Shown one piece after another: positions 1 through 10,107 of a stretch of DNA of 64,000 nucleotides (position 1 is the stretch's first letter; every line of letters begins with the position of its first letter). Below the pieces are notes generated by a model, which was not told the DNA's origin, did no database searches, and worked only from the letters and a program-made list of their open reading frames with translations. The stretch is from positions 1 through 64,000 of the forward strand of contig NZ_ATMR01000007.1 of the NCBI RefSeq assembly GCF_000427335.1. Reading direction: 5' to 3'. A program made the translations under genes and the position numbers. This DNA comes from Winogradskyella psychrotolerans RS-3 (lineage in GTDB: Bacteria > Bacteroidota > Bacteroidia > Flavobacteriales > Flavobacteriaceae).

Positions 1-24
1 TTTTTATTTTATATAAACTTCAGA

Positions 25-1332
25 TTACCCTCCAAAGTCATCAAATCTAATATGCTCATCTGGGATTCCGAAATCTTCACCCATTTTCTGAACGGCTTGG
101 TTCATCAATGGTGGTCCACAGAAATATAACTCGATATCTTCTGGTGCATCATGAAGGCTTAAATAATTATCTATTACACAATTGTGAATAAATCCTACAA
201 AACCATCTCCTGGTGCATCAATAGTTTCTTTTACTTTCCAGTTATCTTCTTCCATTGGTTCAGATAATGCTAAGTAAAACTTAAAGTTAGGGAAATCCCT
301 TTCTAACTCACGGAAGTGCTCTAAGTAAAACAATTCACGTTTAGAACGTCCACCATACCAATAGGTTACTTTACGACCTGTTTTTAAGGTTTTGAATAAG
401 TGATATAGGTGCGAACGCATTGGTGCCATACCTGCTCCACCGCCAACATATAACATTTCACTATCTGATTCATTGATAAAAAATTCACCATAAGGACCAG
501 AAATAATTACTTTATCACCAGGCTTTTGATTAAAAATATATGATGATGCTACACCTGGATTTACATTCATCCAACCGTTGTTTGCACGATCCCATGGCGG
601 AGTTGCTATACGAACATTAAGCATAATCTCACGTCCTTCAGCAGGGTAAGAAGCCATAGAATAAGCTCTTTCTACTGTTTCAGTGTTTTTCATAACTAAA
701 GGCCAAAGGTTAAATTTGTCCCATTCTGCCTGAAATTTATCTGGTGTTTCGTGTTCTTCTGGATGTGCTGTGATATCCATGTCTGCAAACTTTACTTCGC
801 AATTTGGAATTTCAATTTGAATATAACCACCAGCTTTATAACCCATATCTTCAGGAATTTCTACTACGAATTCCTTAATAAATGACGCTACATTATAATT
901 ACGTACAACAGTTGCTTCCCACTTCTTAATACCAAAAACTTCTTCAGGAATGGTAATTTCCATATCCTGCTTTACTTTTACCTGACAAGATAAACGCGCA
1001 CCATGTGCCAATTCTTTTCTGCTAAAGTGAGGTGTCTCTGTTGGCAAAGCTTCACCTCCACCAGAAAGAACGTGACATTCACACTGAATACAAGTTCCAC
1101 CTCCACCACATGCTGATGGTAAGAATATTTTTTGAGCTCCTAAGGTCGCTAGTAAACTACCACCTGAACCTACTTCTATTTCACGTTCACCATTAATAGT
1201 GATTTTAACGGGTCCTGATGGAGACAGTTTTTGTTTCACCACGAGTAAAAGCGTTACTAATAATAAAGTAACTACTAAAAACGCGGCTACTGTAGCGATC
1301 ACCGTTCCTATTGTGCTTGCTGCTAATACCAT
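25..1332 (-). CDS. nqrF: Na+-translocating NADH:quinone reductase subunit F
   Basis: This is the NADH-oxidising entry subunit of the sodium-pumping NADH dehydrogenase at the inner membrane. The 435 residues show one N-terminal transmembrane helix (about residues 8-32), then a 2Fe-2S ferredoxin domain with the cysteine cluster SACGGGGTCIQCEC near residue 75. An FAD-binding region (RAYSMASYP) and an NADH-binding region (VGGGAGMAPMRS) follow. Electrons pass from NADH through FAD and the iron-sulfur centre to the membrane subunits. It is the last gene of nqrABCDEF, 8 bases after nqrE. The length is normal for the family. The flavin transferase ApbE, needed to flavinylate NqrB and NqrC, is not in the window and may lie just beyond its left edge. 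Confidence 0.97.
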   Translation of the reverse strand: MVLAASTIGTVIATVAAFLVVTLLLVTLLLVVKQKLSPSGPVKITINGEREIEVGSGGSLLATLGAQKIFLPSACGGGGTCIQCECHVLSGGGEALPTETPHFSRKELAHGARLSCQVKVKQDMEITIPEEVFGIKKWEATVVRNYNVASFIKEFVVEIPEDMGYKAGGYIQIEIPNCEVKFADMDITAHPEEHETPDKFQAEWDKFNLWPLVMKNTETVERAYSMASYPAEGREIMLNVRIATPPWDRANNGWMNVNPGVASSYIFNQKPGDKVIISGPYGEFFINESDSEMLYVGGGAGMAPMRSHLYHLFKTLKTGRKVTYWYGGRSKRELFYLEHFRELERDFPNFKFYLALSEPMEEDNWKVKETIDAPGDGFVGFIHNCVIDNYLSLHDAPEDIELYFCGPPLMNQAVQKMGEDFGIPDEHIRFDDFGG

Positions 1333-1340
1333 ATTCCTTA

Positions 1341-2072
1341 TTAATTTTTGTCTGTATCGGTTATTGTTTCAATCGCTAGACTAGAAGTCTCTTCGTCAGT
1401 ATTAGTGACCATACCAACATTGTTTTCTACAGTTTCTTCTGTTGCTTCTTCTTCACCACCTGTAAGCATACCTCCAAAACTCATAAACCCAATAGCCATT
1501 AAACCTGTAATGATAAATGTAATACCTAAACCTCTTAAAGCAGGTGGTACATTACTATATCTAATTTTCTCTCTAATTGCTGCAATTGCTACGATAGCTA
1601 AAAACCAACCAATTCCAGATCCAATACCATAATTTAAAGCTAAGCCTAAAGTTTCAATTTCTCTAGATTGCATAAATAATGAACCACCTAATATGGCACA
1701 GTTTACAGCGATTAATGGTAAAAATATACCTAATGAATTGTATAATGAAGGAGAAAACTTTTCTACAATGATTTCAACTAACTGAACCATTGTTGCAATG
1801 GTTGCAATAAACATAATGAATGATAGAAAACCTAAATCGTAATCTGCATATTCTGGTCCTAACCATGTTAATGCTCCTTCTTGCAATAAGTATTGATCCA
1901 ATAACCAGTTTAAAGGCACTGTAATTGCTAATACAAAAATCACGGCAGCTCCTAATCCTACCGCTGTAGATACTTTTTTAGATACTGCTAAGTATGAACA
2001 CATTCCTAAGAAGTATGCAAATACCATGTTATCTACAAATATCGATTTGAAAAATAATTCTATATGTTCCAT
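1341..2072 (-). CDS. nqrE: Na+-translocating NADH:quinone reductase subunit E
   Basis: A membrane subunit of the Na+-NQR complex, with six predicted transmembrane helices. NqrE and NqrD are homologous and together hold an iron centre between inverted helices. The family-typical segment [14 protein letters not shown] near residue 121 carries the conserved cysteine. The protein has 243 residues, against about 200 for well-studied NqrE. The excess is a hydrophilic C-terminal tail from about residue 205 that is rich in Glu and Thr (for example [14 protein letters not shown]). The tail is probably a lineage trait, since the core is intact. It lies between nqrD (75-base gap) and nqrF in the operon. 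Confidence 0.96.
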   Translation of the reverse strand: MEHIELFFKSIFVDNMVFAYFLGMCSYLAVSKKVSTAVGLGAAVIFVLAITVPLNWLLDQYLLQEGALTWLGPEYADYDLGFLSFIMFIATIATMVQLVEIIVEKFSPSLYNSLGIFLPLIAVNCAILGGSLFMQSREIETLGLALNYGIGSGIGWFLAIVAIAAIREKIRYSNVPPALRGLGITFIITGLMAIGFMSFGGMLTGGEEEATEETVENNVGMVTNTDEETSSLAIETITDTDKN

Positions 2073-2147
2073 ATATTTTATTTTTAGTTGTTAGTCTTTA
2101 ATTGTTGAAGAGGTTATCTACAAACAACTAGTAACTATAAACTAAGT

Positions 2148-2792
2148 TTAGTCTTCTATTAATTCTTTATTTCTACTACGTTGTACCCAAATAATAATAC
2201 CTACGACAATCAATGCCATTGGAGGTAATACCATAAACCCATTGTTTTCATAGCCAAATGCGTATAATCCTGTTTTTTCAACGGAATCACCAAGAACTTT
2301 AAAACCAAATAATGTACCTGATCCTAATAACTCTCTGAAAAATCCGACTATAATAAGAATTACACCGTAACCTAAAGCGTTACCAATACCATCGAGAAAG
2401 GATCTCCAAGGTTTATTCGCTAAAGCAAAAGCTTCAAAACGTCCCATAATAATACAGTTGGTAATAATTAAACCAATGAATACAGAGAGCTCTTTACTTA
2501 AACTATAAGCAAATGCTTTTAACACTTGGTCAACGATAATAACTAAAGTTGCTACAACTATTAATTGTACAATAATTCTAATTTTAGAAGGTATAATGTT
2601 TCTCATTAAAGAGATGACTACGTTACCTACACTTAGTACAAAAACTACAGATATTGCCATTACAATAGATGGCTTTAGTTGTGCCGTAATTGCTAATGCA
2701 GAACATATACCTAATACCTGAATGGTAATAGGGTTATCATCCGCTAATGGATCTAAAATTAGTTTACTATCTTTTTTTGATAAAAGTCCCAT
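2148..2792 (-). CDS. nqrD: Na+-translocating NADH:quinone reductase subunit D
   Basis: An integral membrane subunit of Na+-NQR, paralogous to NqrE. The 214 residues give about six hydrophobic helices. The motif GLIITNCIIMGRFEAFA near residue 107 contains the conserved cysteine and matches the NqrD/RnfE family. It lies 6 bases after nqrC, within the operon. The length is normal. The family has a Na+-translocation role; nothing unusual is visible in this copy. Confidence 0.96.
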   Translation of the reverse strand: MGLLSKKDSKLILDPLADDNPITIQVLGICSALAITAQLKPSIVMAISVVFVLSVGNVVISLMRNIIPSKIRIIVQLIVVATLVIIVDQVLKAFAYSLSKELSVFIGLIITNCIIMGRFEAFALANKPWRSFLDGIGNALGYGVILIIVGFFRELLGSGTLFGFKVLGDSVEKTGLYAFGYENNGFMVLPPMALIVVGIIIWVQRSRNKELIED

Positions 2793-2798
2793 ACATTT

Positions 2799-3548
2799 TT
2801 ATTTTAATGTCTTGAAATAAGGCACATACATTTTTAAATCTTTCTTAATCATTGCGGTTACACCATCACCTGTAATGGTCGCTCCAGCAATTGCATCTAC
2901 GGCATTATCCGTTTTTCTCTCGTTTTTAGGATCTGCATTACCTTTAGCGACTGTAATACCTTTAAATGTATTAGAATCACCAAAAATATGTTCGCCAGCA
3001 AAGTCATCCATAAAATAGCGTTGCTTAATCTCAGCACCTAAACCTGGTGTTTCCCCAGCGTGATCGAAAAAGACACCTTGAACTGTCATTTCTTTATCAA
3101 CAGCTACAAATCCCCAAATAGCATCCCATAATCCTTTCCCTCGGATTGGAATTACGTAAATAGGATTACCATCTTTCACTCCTTCAAATAAAGGTAGTTT
3201 TCTTGTATAATTTGGGTCTTTTGCTTTTGTTTCTTCCTTTTTAATATCTATTAAATATGCTTCAGGAGTTACAGTAGCCTCAGTACCTTCAATTATATAT
3301 TGCTTAGTAATTGTATTCTTGAATTCTTCTTCTACTTTATCTGTAGAAATAAATGCAACATCACTTGTACCTTCATTGGCATTAATGCCCATGGCATACA
3401 ATATGTTCTGTTGTTTTTCAAAACGTTTATTAGCATCCACTAATGGTTTTAAGCCAGAAGCAAGTCCTGCAAGTATAGAACCCACTACCAACACCATTAC
3501 AATGGCAAAAATAATGGTATAACTATTTTTTTCTGTATCGATTGCCAT
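2799..3548 (-). CDS. nqrC: Na+-translocating NADH:quinone reductase subunit C
   Basis: This subunit carries a covalently bound FMN. The 249 residues comprise one N-terminal transmembrane helix (about residues 10-30) and a large domain outside the membrane. The flavinylation motif is DAIAGATITGDGV near residue 218, where the second Thr of the SGAT-x-T type motif takes FMN by a phosphoester bond. An upstream segment with HAGETPGLGAEI is also typical of NqrC. It lies 3 bases after nqrB and 6 before nqrD, so the subunits are surely cotranscribed. Confidence 0.97.
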   Translation of the reverse strand: MAIDTEKNSYTIIFAIVMVLVVGSILAGLASGLKPLVDANKRFEKQQNILYAMGINANEGTSDVAFISTDKVEEEFKNTITKQYIIEGTEATVTPEAYLIDIKKEETKAKDPNYTRKLPLFEGVKDGNPIYVIPIRGKGLWDAIWGFVAVDKEMTVQGVFFDHAGETPGLGAEIKQRYFMDDFAGEHIFGDSNTFKGITVAKGNADPKNERKTDNAVDAIAGATITGDGVTAMIKKDLKMYVPYFKTLK

Positions 3549-3551
3549 AAT

Positions 3552-4778
3552 TTAAGCTGTTTTTAATTTTGCTCTTTTTAATCTTCTTTTCACATTGCCC
3601 TGCACTACATAATGATCTATGGTTGGTGCAAACACATTCATTAACAATATTGCTAACATTACTCCTTCTGGATACGCTGGATTAAATACACGAATCATTA
3701 TAGATACAAAACCTATTAGGAAACCGTATATCCATTTCCCTTTATTAGTTTGCGATGCGCTAACAGGATCTGTTGCCATATACACAATACCAAATGCCAT
3801 ACCACCAATTAATAAATGGTGCCAGAACTCGGTACTCATTAATCCGTAAAATTTACTTGTATCTGTGATCCATCCTGCTGCTACGACAAGGTTAAAGATA
3901 TACCCCATCACTAAAGCACCAATAACAGAACTGAGCATTATTCTCCAGCTTCCAATTTTTGTGAAAATCAGAAATAAACCACCTAACAAGATTAATAATG
4001 TTGATGTTTCACCTATTGAACCAGGAATAAAACCGAAAAACATATCCATTACGGAATAGTCAACTCCATGCGATTGGGCTAAACTACCTAAAATAGTTTC
4101 ACCAGAAATAGCATCAGCGGTTGAACCATTTGCAATTTCTCTAGTTCTTTCTACAGCTCCTTCTACCCAAACCTTATCACCACTCATCCAAGTAGGATAA
4201 GCAAAGAATAAGAATGCTCTAATGGTTAATGCAGGGTTTAATATATTCATCCCTGTACCACCAAATACTTCTTTACCGATAACAACACCGAAAACAACTG
4301 CAACAACTAACATCCATAATGGAATATCGATTGGTACAATTAATGGCACTAACATCCCTGTTACTAAGTAGCCTTCTTCAACTTCGTGTCCTTTAATAAC
4401 TGCGAAAAGGAATTCAACACCTAAACCAACTCCATAAGAAATTAGTAATATCGGTAGTACTTTCCAAAAGCCTAAAGTAAAATTCTGTAAAGTCCAGAAT
4501 TCACTACTAAAGAAACCACTTGTTACCGCTTCTATTTCTCCTGCTGCTACATAATGCTGATAACCTGCATTGAACATACCAAAGATTAAGCACGGAATTA
4601 AAGCCATAATTACCGTGTTCATAGTACGTTTTAAATCGTCTGCTGCCTTAATATGTGTACCACCATGTGCAGTATCATTAGGCGTATAAAGAAAAGTATG
4701 TAAGGCATTGAAAGCCGGAGCCATCTTAGTTCCTTTATATTTTTCTCTTAAGCTATGTAAGTTTTGTTTTAAACCCAT
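3552..4778 (-). CDS. nqrB: Na+-translocating NADH:quinone reductase subunit B
   Basis: A large polytopic subunit that binds riboflavin and covalent FMN and forms the main Na+ path. The 408 residues hold about ten hydrophobic helices. The probable flavinylated Thr is in the segment DAISGETILG near residue 222, where the family usually has SGAT. The segment GGTGMNILNPALTIRAFLFF is highly characteristic of the family. It lies 10 bases after nqrA and 3 before nqrC. Length and topology are normal. Confidence 0.97.
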   Translation of the reverse strand: MGLKQNLHSLREKYKGTKMAPAFNALHTFLYTPNDTAHGGTHIKAADDLKRTMNTVIMALIPCLIFGMFNAGYQHYVAAGEIEAVTSGFFSSEFWTLQNFTLGFWKVLPILLISYGVGLGVEFLFAVIKGHEVEEGYLVTGMLVPLIVPIDIPLWMLVVAVVFGVVIGKEVFGGTGMNILNPALTIRAFLFFAYPTWMSGDKVWVEGAVERTREIANGSTADAISGETILGSLAQSHGVDYSVMDMFFGFIPGSIGETSTLLILLGGLFLIFTKIGSWRIMLSSVIGALVMGYIFNLVVAAGWITDTSKFYGLMSTEFWHHLLIGGMAFGIVYMATDPVSASQTNKGKWIYGFLIGFVSIMIRVFNPAYPEGVMLAILLMNVFAPTIDHYVVQGNVKRRLKRAKLKTA

Positions 4779-4788
4779 TATCTATTTT

Positions 4789-6137
4789 TTAACCGATTTC
4801 TTCTAACATTAAATCCAAGCCTGCTCTAATAATTTGCTGATGTGGTTGCTTAGACACACACACAAATTCTGTTAAAGCAAAATCTTCTGGTGCAACTTCG
4901 TACATACCTAAAGCTTCCATTTCGTCTAAGTCTTTATACAAACACGCTTTTAAGATTTGCATTGGATATATATCTAATGGAAAAACTTGCTCGTAATTAC
5001 CTGTAAGAACAAAATTTCTATGTTCACCATTCATATTGGTACTTAAATCGTATTTCTTATTTGGTGTTAACCAAGAAAAGTTAAAGCTCTAGTATTAGAT
5101 ACTTTATCAAAAACTGGTTTATTCCATCCAAATAACTCATAGTCATTGCCTTCAGGAATCACAGTAATAATATTACTGTAATAATCTAAATTACCATCTG
5201 GCTTTATTTGTTTACCTGACAATACATTTCCTGAAATAAAACGATCGTTACCATCTCTTTCAACTCCATTATCATAAACCATAGTTGCAATTTCAGAACC
5301 TATTTTAGTTCTAAAATAACGCGGTTTCTTAACTGAAGATCCTGCCAAGGCGATAACTCGCTCTGCATTAAACTTTCCTGTTAGCAGTAATTCACCAATA
5401 ATTACTAAATCTTGTGCATTAACGGTCCAAACTGTTTCGCCTTTATTAACAGGGCTAACCTTATTAATTAAAGTACCTACATTCCCTGATGGATGTGGGC
5501 CAGAAACGTTATACGTTATTACATTTTGCAAATTAACGAAAGGAGACTTAGAACTGCCTATTGAAATATGCACTCCGCCATCTGTTAATTTAGACAACGC
5601 AGTAACTGCAGCTTGCAATTCAGCTTCCTTACCAGCTAAGGTAAAGTCTAAATTCGCTGCTAAAGGTGCACTTGCGTAACCAGAAATAAAGATAGCTTTT
5701 GGCGTACTGTCTGCTTTTGCGACAACATCGTAAGGACGTTGTTTAATAAAAGCCCAACAACCTGAAGCTAACAAATGAGCTTTAGTTTTTTCCGCATCTG
5801 AAGCCAAATCAAACTTACCATGATCTACATAAGTTTGTTCTTTATCTGCTGTTATTTTAATAGCGTCTATGCGGCGCCTTGGACCACGCTGCACTTCCGT
5901 TACTTCACCAGAAACTGGAGAAACAAATTTCATCGTTTCGTTATCCTTGTTATAAAATAAAGTCTCACCTGCTTTTACACGTGCCCCTTCTTTTGCAACA
6001 AGTTTTGGAATAATACTGTGGAAATCTTCGGGTCTTATAGAGTAGAAATTGCTAATAATAGCGTTCTCTATCGTTTGCTCGGCTTCACCGACCAACTTTA
6101 TATCTAAACCCTTTTTAATTTTGATGTCTTTTGACAT
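4789..6137 (-). CDS. nqrA: Na+-translocating NADH:quinone reductase subunit A (frame broken by one base)
   Basis: A peripheral cytoplasmic subunit of Na+-NQR and first gene of the operon. The reading frame is split. Residues 1-356 run from 6137 and stop at 5067; the C-terminal quarter continues in another frame and ends at 4789. Adding one T to the coding-strand run at 5076-5079 joins them through TFSWLTPNKKYDLSTNMNGE, matching the normal NqrA sequence at that place. The corrected gene has 450 codons (449 residues), the usual family length. Because the other five subunits are intact, a sequencing indel is more likely than a pseudogene. A Bacteroidota-type promoter lies just upstream. Confidence 0.93.
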
Positions 6138-6169
6138 ATACTTAAAGATTAGTTACCTAAAAATCGGTG

Positions 6170-6204
6170 CAAATTTACGAATTAAAGCTTAAAAAAGACC
6201 CAAA
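6170..6204 (-). promoter_or_regulatory. predicted promoter of nqrABCDEF
   Basis: Read on the minus strand, there is a TAAATTTG box (6170-6177) matching the Bacteroidota -7 consensus TAnnTTTG. A TTTG (6201-6204) lies 23 bases before it as a -33 element. The predicted transcript starts about 25-30 bases before the nqrA ATG. This is a consensus match only. Confidence 0.55.
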
Positions 6205-6299
6205 TTAAAGCTTCTTTTTTATTTGTAACGATTATAAATAACGGATTTGTGTTAAGGCACAGATTTTGATTATATTTATACGCTTAGATTTCAAATAAA

Positions 6300-7553
6300 A
6301 TGAAAAAAAACTTTTTTAGCCTTTCAGTACTTTTACTATTTCCTATAATTCTGCTCTCTCAAGTTGTTAATGAACTTAACCCTCCAGATTTTATAAAAAC
6401 AGTAACCTTTAAGAGTAACACCACACAAGGGCAACTACCTGTTTTAAAGCTTGGTGAATCTCTAATGTTAGAGTTTGACGCCTTAACAGGTGAAGAGGAA
6501 GACTTCTATTACGTTATTGAACATTTTAATTTTGATTGGACTCCTTCTAATTTAGTAAAGTCAGAATACTTGAGTGGTTTAGATAATCAGCGCATTTTAG
6601 ATTATGAAAACTCTTTTAACACCTATCAAATTTATTCACATTACAACTTAGTCATTCCAAATACACAAACACGTGGCTTATTAAAAAGTGGAAACTATAT
6701 GATTTCCATTTACGATGATTATGACGAACTGATGTTCAGTAGAAAATTTATGGTTTATGAAAGTCTAGCTAGTGTTGGCGTAAATGTAAAGCGTTCGAGA
6801 GACGTAAAAGTTATTGCCGAAAAACAATCTGTGGATCTTGTTATCACCACCAATGGCATGAACCTGAACAATCCATTGGAAACTATTAAAACAGTTATTA
6901 TTCAAAATAACAATCTCAATACAGCAATTACAGATTTAAAACCACAATATACCTTGGGTAACGAACTTATTTATCGTTACGATACTGAATCTGCATTTTG
7001 GGGAGGAAATGAATATTTATTTTTCGAAAACAAAGATGTTAGAGCCGCGAACGTTGGCGTTCAATTTATTGAATTAAGGGATCTTTACCACAACTTCCTA
7101 TACACTAATATTAATCGTAAAAACAGACCCTACACCTATAATCCTGATATAAATGGGAATTTTTTAGTTACAATATTAGACAGAGATAATCCAGATATAG
7201 AAGCCGATTATGTTATGGTTCACTTTTCTTTATTGCAAGAGAAATTGAAGTCTAAAGACATTTATGTTTATGGCAATTTTAATTATTTTATGCTCGAACC
7301 GTTAACTCAAATGGTTTTTAATCCTGAAAGTAAACGTTACGAAACGACACTACTACTAAAACAAGGGTTTTACAACTACAAATTTGTCGCTGTAGATAAA
7401 AAGACGGGTGTCTTAGACGAAGGAGCTATTAGTGGTAATTTTTGGGAAACTGAAAATAATTATAAAGTCCTAGTTTACTACAAAGATCTTGGTGCGCGTT
7501 ACGACAGACTAATTGGTTTTGGGGAAGCTACTTCTGTAAACATTTCTAATTAA
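6300..7553 (+). CDS. type IX secretion system plug protein (DUF5103)
   Basis: A 417-residue protein with a cleavable signal peptide (about residues 1-20) followed by beta-rich sequence. The N-terminal NELNPPDFIKTV and the later IEHFNFDWTPS and YVYGNFNYF segments fit the DUF5103 family. Members of that family include the plug that closes the periplasmic side of the SprA translocon of the type IX secretion system. The function is by family resemblance. Neighbours are nqrA (divergent, 162 bases away) and apaG. PorT and a T9SS cargo elsewhere in the window support an active T9SS. Confidence 0.8.
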   Translation: MKKNFFSLSVLLLFPIILLSQVVNELNPPDFIKTVTFKSNTTQGQLPVLKLGESLMLEFDALTGEEEDFYYVIEHFNFDWTPSNLVKSEYLSGLDNQRILDYENSFNTYQIYSHYNLVIPNTQTRGLLKSGNYMISIYDDYDELMFSRKFMVYESLASVGVNVKRSRDVKVIAEKQSVDLVITTNGMNLNNPLETIKTVIIQNNNLNTAITDLKPQYTLGNELIYRYDTESAFWGGNEYLFFENKDVRAANVGVQFIELRDLYHNFLYTNINRKNRPYTYNPDINGNFLVTILDRDNPDIEADYVMVHFSLLQEKLKSKDIYVYGNFNYFMLEPLTQMVFNPESKRYETTLLLKQGFYNYKFVAVDKKTGVLDEGAISGNFWETENNYKVLVYYKDLGARYDRLIGFGEATSVNISN

Positions 7554-7726
7554 ACCTTTTTCTAACCCATCAATTATTAAAACATAAAATAACAGCAAAA
7601 CTATTAACATATTCACATCACCTACCACATTTATAACCAATTTGTTAAAAAATGACATCCTCTCAACCGATTTATAATGCTTCATTAAAAAATTATGCTA
7701 TTTTAGCATAGAACAACATCATAATC

Positions 7727-8113
7727 ATGGTACAACAAGTAACTAGCGGCATAAAAATCACTGTAGAAACCAATTTTGAAGGTACATTTTATAAAAATTA
7801 TAAAGTGCATTTTGCCTTTGGCTATAAAGTCACTATTGAAAACCAAAGTAAGGATTCTGTTCAGCTAAACTCTAGACACTGGAAAATACTTGATGCTTTA
7901 AATAATGAAGAAATTATAGAAGGAGAAGGTGTTATTGGTAAAAAGCCGGTATTAAAACCTGGAGAATCGCACACTTATAACTCTGGTTGTTTACTAACAT
8001 CTCCTTTTGGAGCGATGAGCGGTTATTACAATATGATAAACTTATCAAAAACCAATAAATTTAAAGTCTATATTCCTTCGTTTAAATTAAGTGCTCCTTT
8101 TGCCTTAAACTAA
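7727..8113 (+). CDS. apaG: ApaG family protein
   Basis: A 128-residue single-domain protein matching ApaG throughout: VHFAFGYKVTIENQS, SRHWKI, GEGVIGKKPVLKPGE and SPFGAMSGYYNM are all family signatures. ApaG has an immunoglobulin-like beta-sandwich fold. It is annotated in databases as a Co2+/Mg2+ efflux-related protein, but its biochemical role is not settled. It lies 173 bases after the plug gene and 223 before pruA on the same strand. Confidence 0.92.
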   Translation: MVQQVTSGIKITVETNFEGTFYKNYKVHFAFGYKVTIENQSKDSVQLNSRHWKILDALNNEEIIEGEGVIGKKPVLKPGESHTYNSGCLLTSPFGAMSGYYNMINLSKTNKFKVYIPSFKLSAPFALN

Positions 8114-8293
8114 GACGTTATAAGTCCTATTTCACCTTCTTCTTGTTTGAGTTTATTTTTTATATTATAGACTCTAAAGCTGAGCTTTTATTTTGTCTTT
8201 ATAGATAAAATATAGAATGACAAACCATAAAACTACATTTTTAATCTTCACACAACTATAACATTTCAACAAACTATTCTCCTATAAAAATTG

Positions 8294-8301
8294 TAACTTT
8301 G
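8294..8301 (+). promoter_or_regulatory. predicted -7 box of the pruA promoter
   Basis: TAACTTTG matches the Bacteroidota -7 consensus TAnnTTTG, 35 bases before the pruA ATG. No clear -33 element was seen. Confidence 0.5.
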
Positions 8302-8336
8302 CACTTTCAAAATTCAAACTAAAAAACAAATATATT

Positions 8337-9962
8337 ATGGGAAAAGGATTCTTTAATGTACCAGTAGCAGTTAACGAACCTGTTATGTCTTACGCACCTG
8401 GTTCTGATGAACGTAAAGCAGTTTTAGAGGCTTACAAATCAATGTTTAATTCTAAGGTTGAAGTTCCTTTATATATAAATGGAAAAGACGTGAAAACTGG
8501 AAATACCAGAACCATGTCTCCTCCTCACGATCACCAACACATCGTAGGTGAATATCATTTAGCAGAAAAAAACCATGTTGAAGACGCTATTTCTACAGCA
8601 TTAGAAGCACGTAAATCTTGGTCGCAAATGCCATGGGAACAACGCGCAGGTATTTTCTTAAAAGCTGCAGAATTAATTGCTGGTCCATATAGAGCTAAAA
8701 TTAATGCTGCAACGATGATTGCACAATCTAAAAACATTTATCAAGCTGAAATTGATGCAGCTTGTGAACTTATAGATTTCTTACGCTTTAATGTTCAGTT
8801 TATGTCAGACATTTACATGGAGCAACCAGAAAGCACTAGTGCAGCATGGAACAGAGTAGAATACAGACCTCTCGAAGGTTTCACCTACGCTGTAACTCCT
8901 TTTAACTTTACAGCAATTGCAGGTAATCTACCAGCATGTATGGCTTTAATGGGTAATGTTGTCGTTTGGAAACCTAGTGATAGCCAAGTCTATTCTGCAA
9001 AAGTAATTATGGATATTTTTAAAGAAGCTGGTGTACCTGATGGTGTTATCAATGTTGTTTTTGGAGATCCTGTAATGATTACAAATACAGTATTAGCAAG
9101 TCCTGATTTTTCTGGTTTACATTTCACAGGTTCTACGCATGTGTTTAAAGAATTATGGAAGCAAATTGGAAACAATATCCATAACTACAAAACATACCCT
9201 AGAATTGTTGGAGAAACAGGTGGAAAAGATTTTATAGTAGCACACAAAACAGCAGAGGCAAAACAAGTAGCAACCGCTATTGCACGTGGTGCTTTTGAAT
9301 TTCAAGGTCAAAAATGTAGTGCAGCATCTAGAGCTTATGTGCCTAAAGGAATTTGGGCAGATGTAAAGAAGTATTTAATTGAAGATATGGAGTCTTTCAA
9401 AATGGGATCTCCAGAAGACATGAGCAACTTTATTACTGCAGTCATTCATGAAGGTTCTTTTGATAAATTAGCAAAATATATTGATGCCGCGAAAGCAGAT
9501 AGCGATGCAGAAATCATTGCTGGTGGTAACTACGATAAATCTAAAGGTTACTTTATTGAGCCAACAGTCATCGTAACTACTGACCCAAAATACACAACAA
9601 TGTCTACAGAATTATTTGGTCCTGTAATTACAATATATGTGTATGAAGATGAAGCTTACTCTGAGACTTTAAAATTGGTTGATGAAACAAGTGAATACGC
9701 ATTAACTGGTGCTATTATTTCTAGAGACAGATATGCCGTTGAAGAAGCAACAAAAGCGCTTCAGAATGCCGCTGGAAACTTCTATATAAACGACAAACCA
9801 ACTGGTGCTGTTGTTGGCCAACAACCATTTGGTGGCGCTAGAGCTTCTGGAACAAATGACAAGGCCGGAAGTCCTCAAAATTTATTACGTTGGGTATCTC
9901 CTAGGTTAATTAAGGAAACATTTGTAACTCCGACAGATTACAGATATCCTTTTTTAGGATAA
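8337..9962 (+). CDS. pruA: L-glutamate gamma-semialdehyde dehydrogenase (1-pyrroline-5-carboxylate dehydrogenase)
   Basis: This enzyme oxidises glutamate-gamma-semialdehyde to glutamate with NAD+, the second step of proline breakdown. The 541-residue ALDH fold is complete. The catalytic cysteine is in FQGQKCSAASR (about residue 328), the general-base glutamate is in VGETGGKDF, and the cofactor segment is VTPFNFTAIAGNLP. The C-terminal QQPFGGARASGTNDKAG is typical of P5C dehydrogenases. It is a stand-alone enzyme, unlike the PutA fusion of Proteobacteria. It is monocistronic, with its own promoter and a following terminator. Confidence 0.97.
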   Translation: MGKGFFNVPVAVNEPVMSYAPGSDERKAVLEAYKSMFNSKVEVPLYINGKDVKTGNTRTMSPPHDHQHIVGEYHLAEKNHVEDAISTALEARKSWSQMPWEQRAGIFLKAAELIAGPYRAKINAATMIAQSKNIYQAEIDAACELIDFLRFNVQFMSDIYMEQPESTSAAWNRVEYRPLEGFTYAVTPFNFTAIAGNLPACMALMGNVVVWKPSDSQVYSAKVIMDIFKEAGVPDGVINVVFGDPVMITNTVLASPDFSGLHFTGSTHVFKELWKQIGNNIHNYKTYPRIVGETGGKDFIVAHKTAEAKQVATAIARGAFEFQGQKCSAASRAYVPKGIWADVKKYLIEDMESFKMGSPEDMSNFITAVIHEGSFDKLAKYIDAAKADSDAEIIAGGNYDKSKGYFIEPTVIVTTDPKYTTMSTELFGPVITIYVYEDEAYSETLKLVDETSEYALTGAIISRDRYAVEEATKALQNAAGNFYINDKPTGAVVGQQPFGGARASGTNDKAGSPQNLLRWVSPRLIKETFVTPTDYRYPFLG

Positions 9963-9984
9963 GACCTATACAATATTGAAATCT

Positions 9985-10020
9985 AAATCCTTAGAAGTTA
10001 TATACTTTTAAGGATTTTTT
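9985..10020 (+). terminator. intrinsic terminator after pruA
   Basis: A 12-base-pair stem (9985-9996 with 10006-10017, one G-U pair) and 9-base loop, followed by a T-run, begins 23 bases after the pruA stop codon. Confidence 0.75.
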
Positions 10021-10064
10021 TGCTTTTAATAGAAATCACATTAATAATCAACAATTTACAAATC

Positions 10065-10072
10065 TAAGTTTG
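10065..10072 (+). promoter_or_regulatory. predicted -7 box of the lipase-like gene
   Basis: TAAGTTTG matches TAnnTTTG, 36 bases before the ATG at 10108. Confidence 0.45.
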
Positions 10073-10107
10073 TATCTTTTCAAGATAACAATTCAAATTC
10101 TGTACTT

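Noticed and set aside
3619-4059. Plus-strand frames inside nqrB and other membrane genes
   Set aside because: They mirror hydrophobic codons of the real gene and show no independent features.
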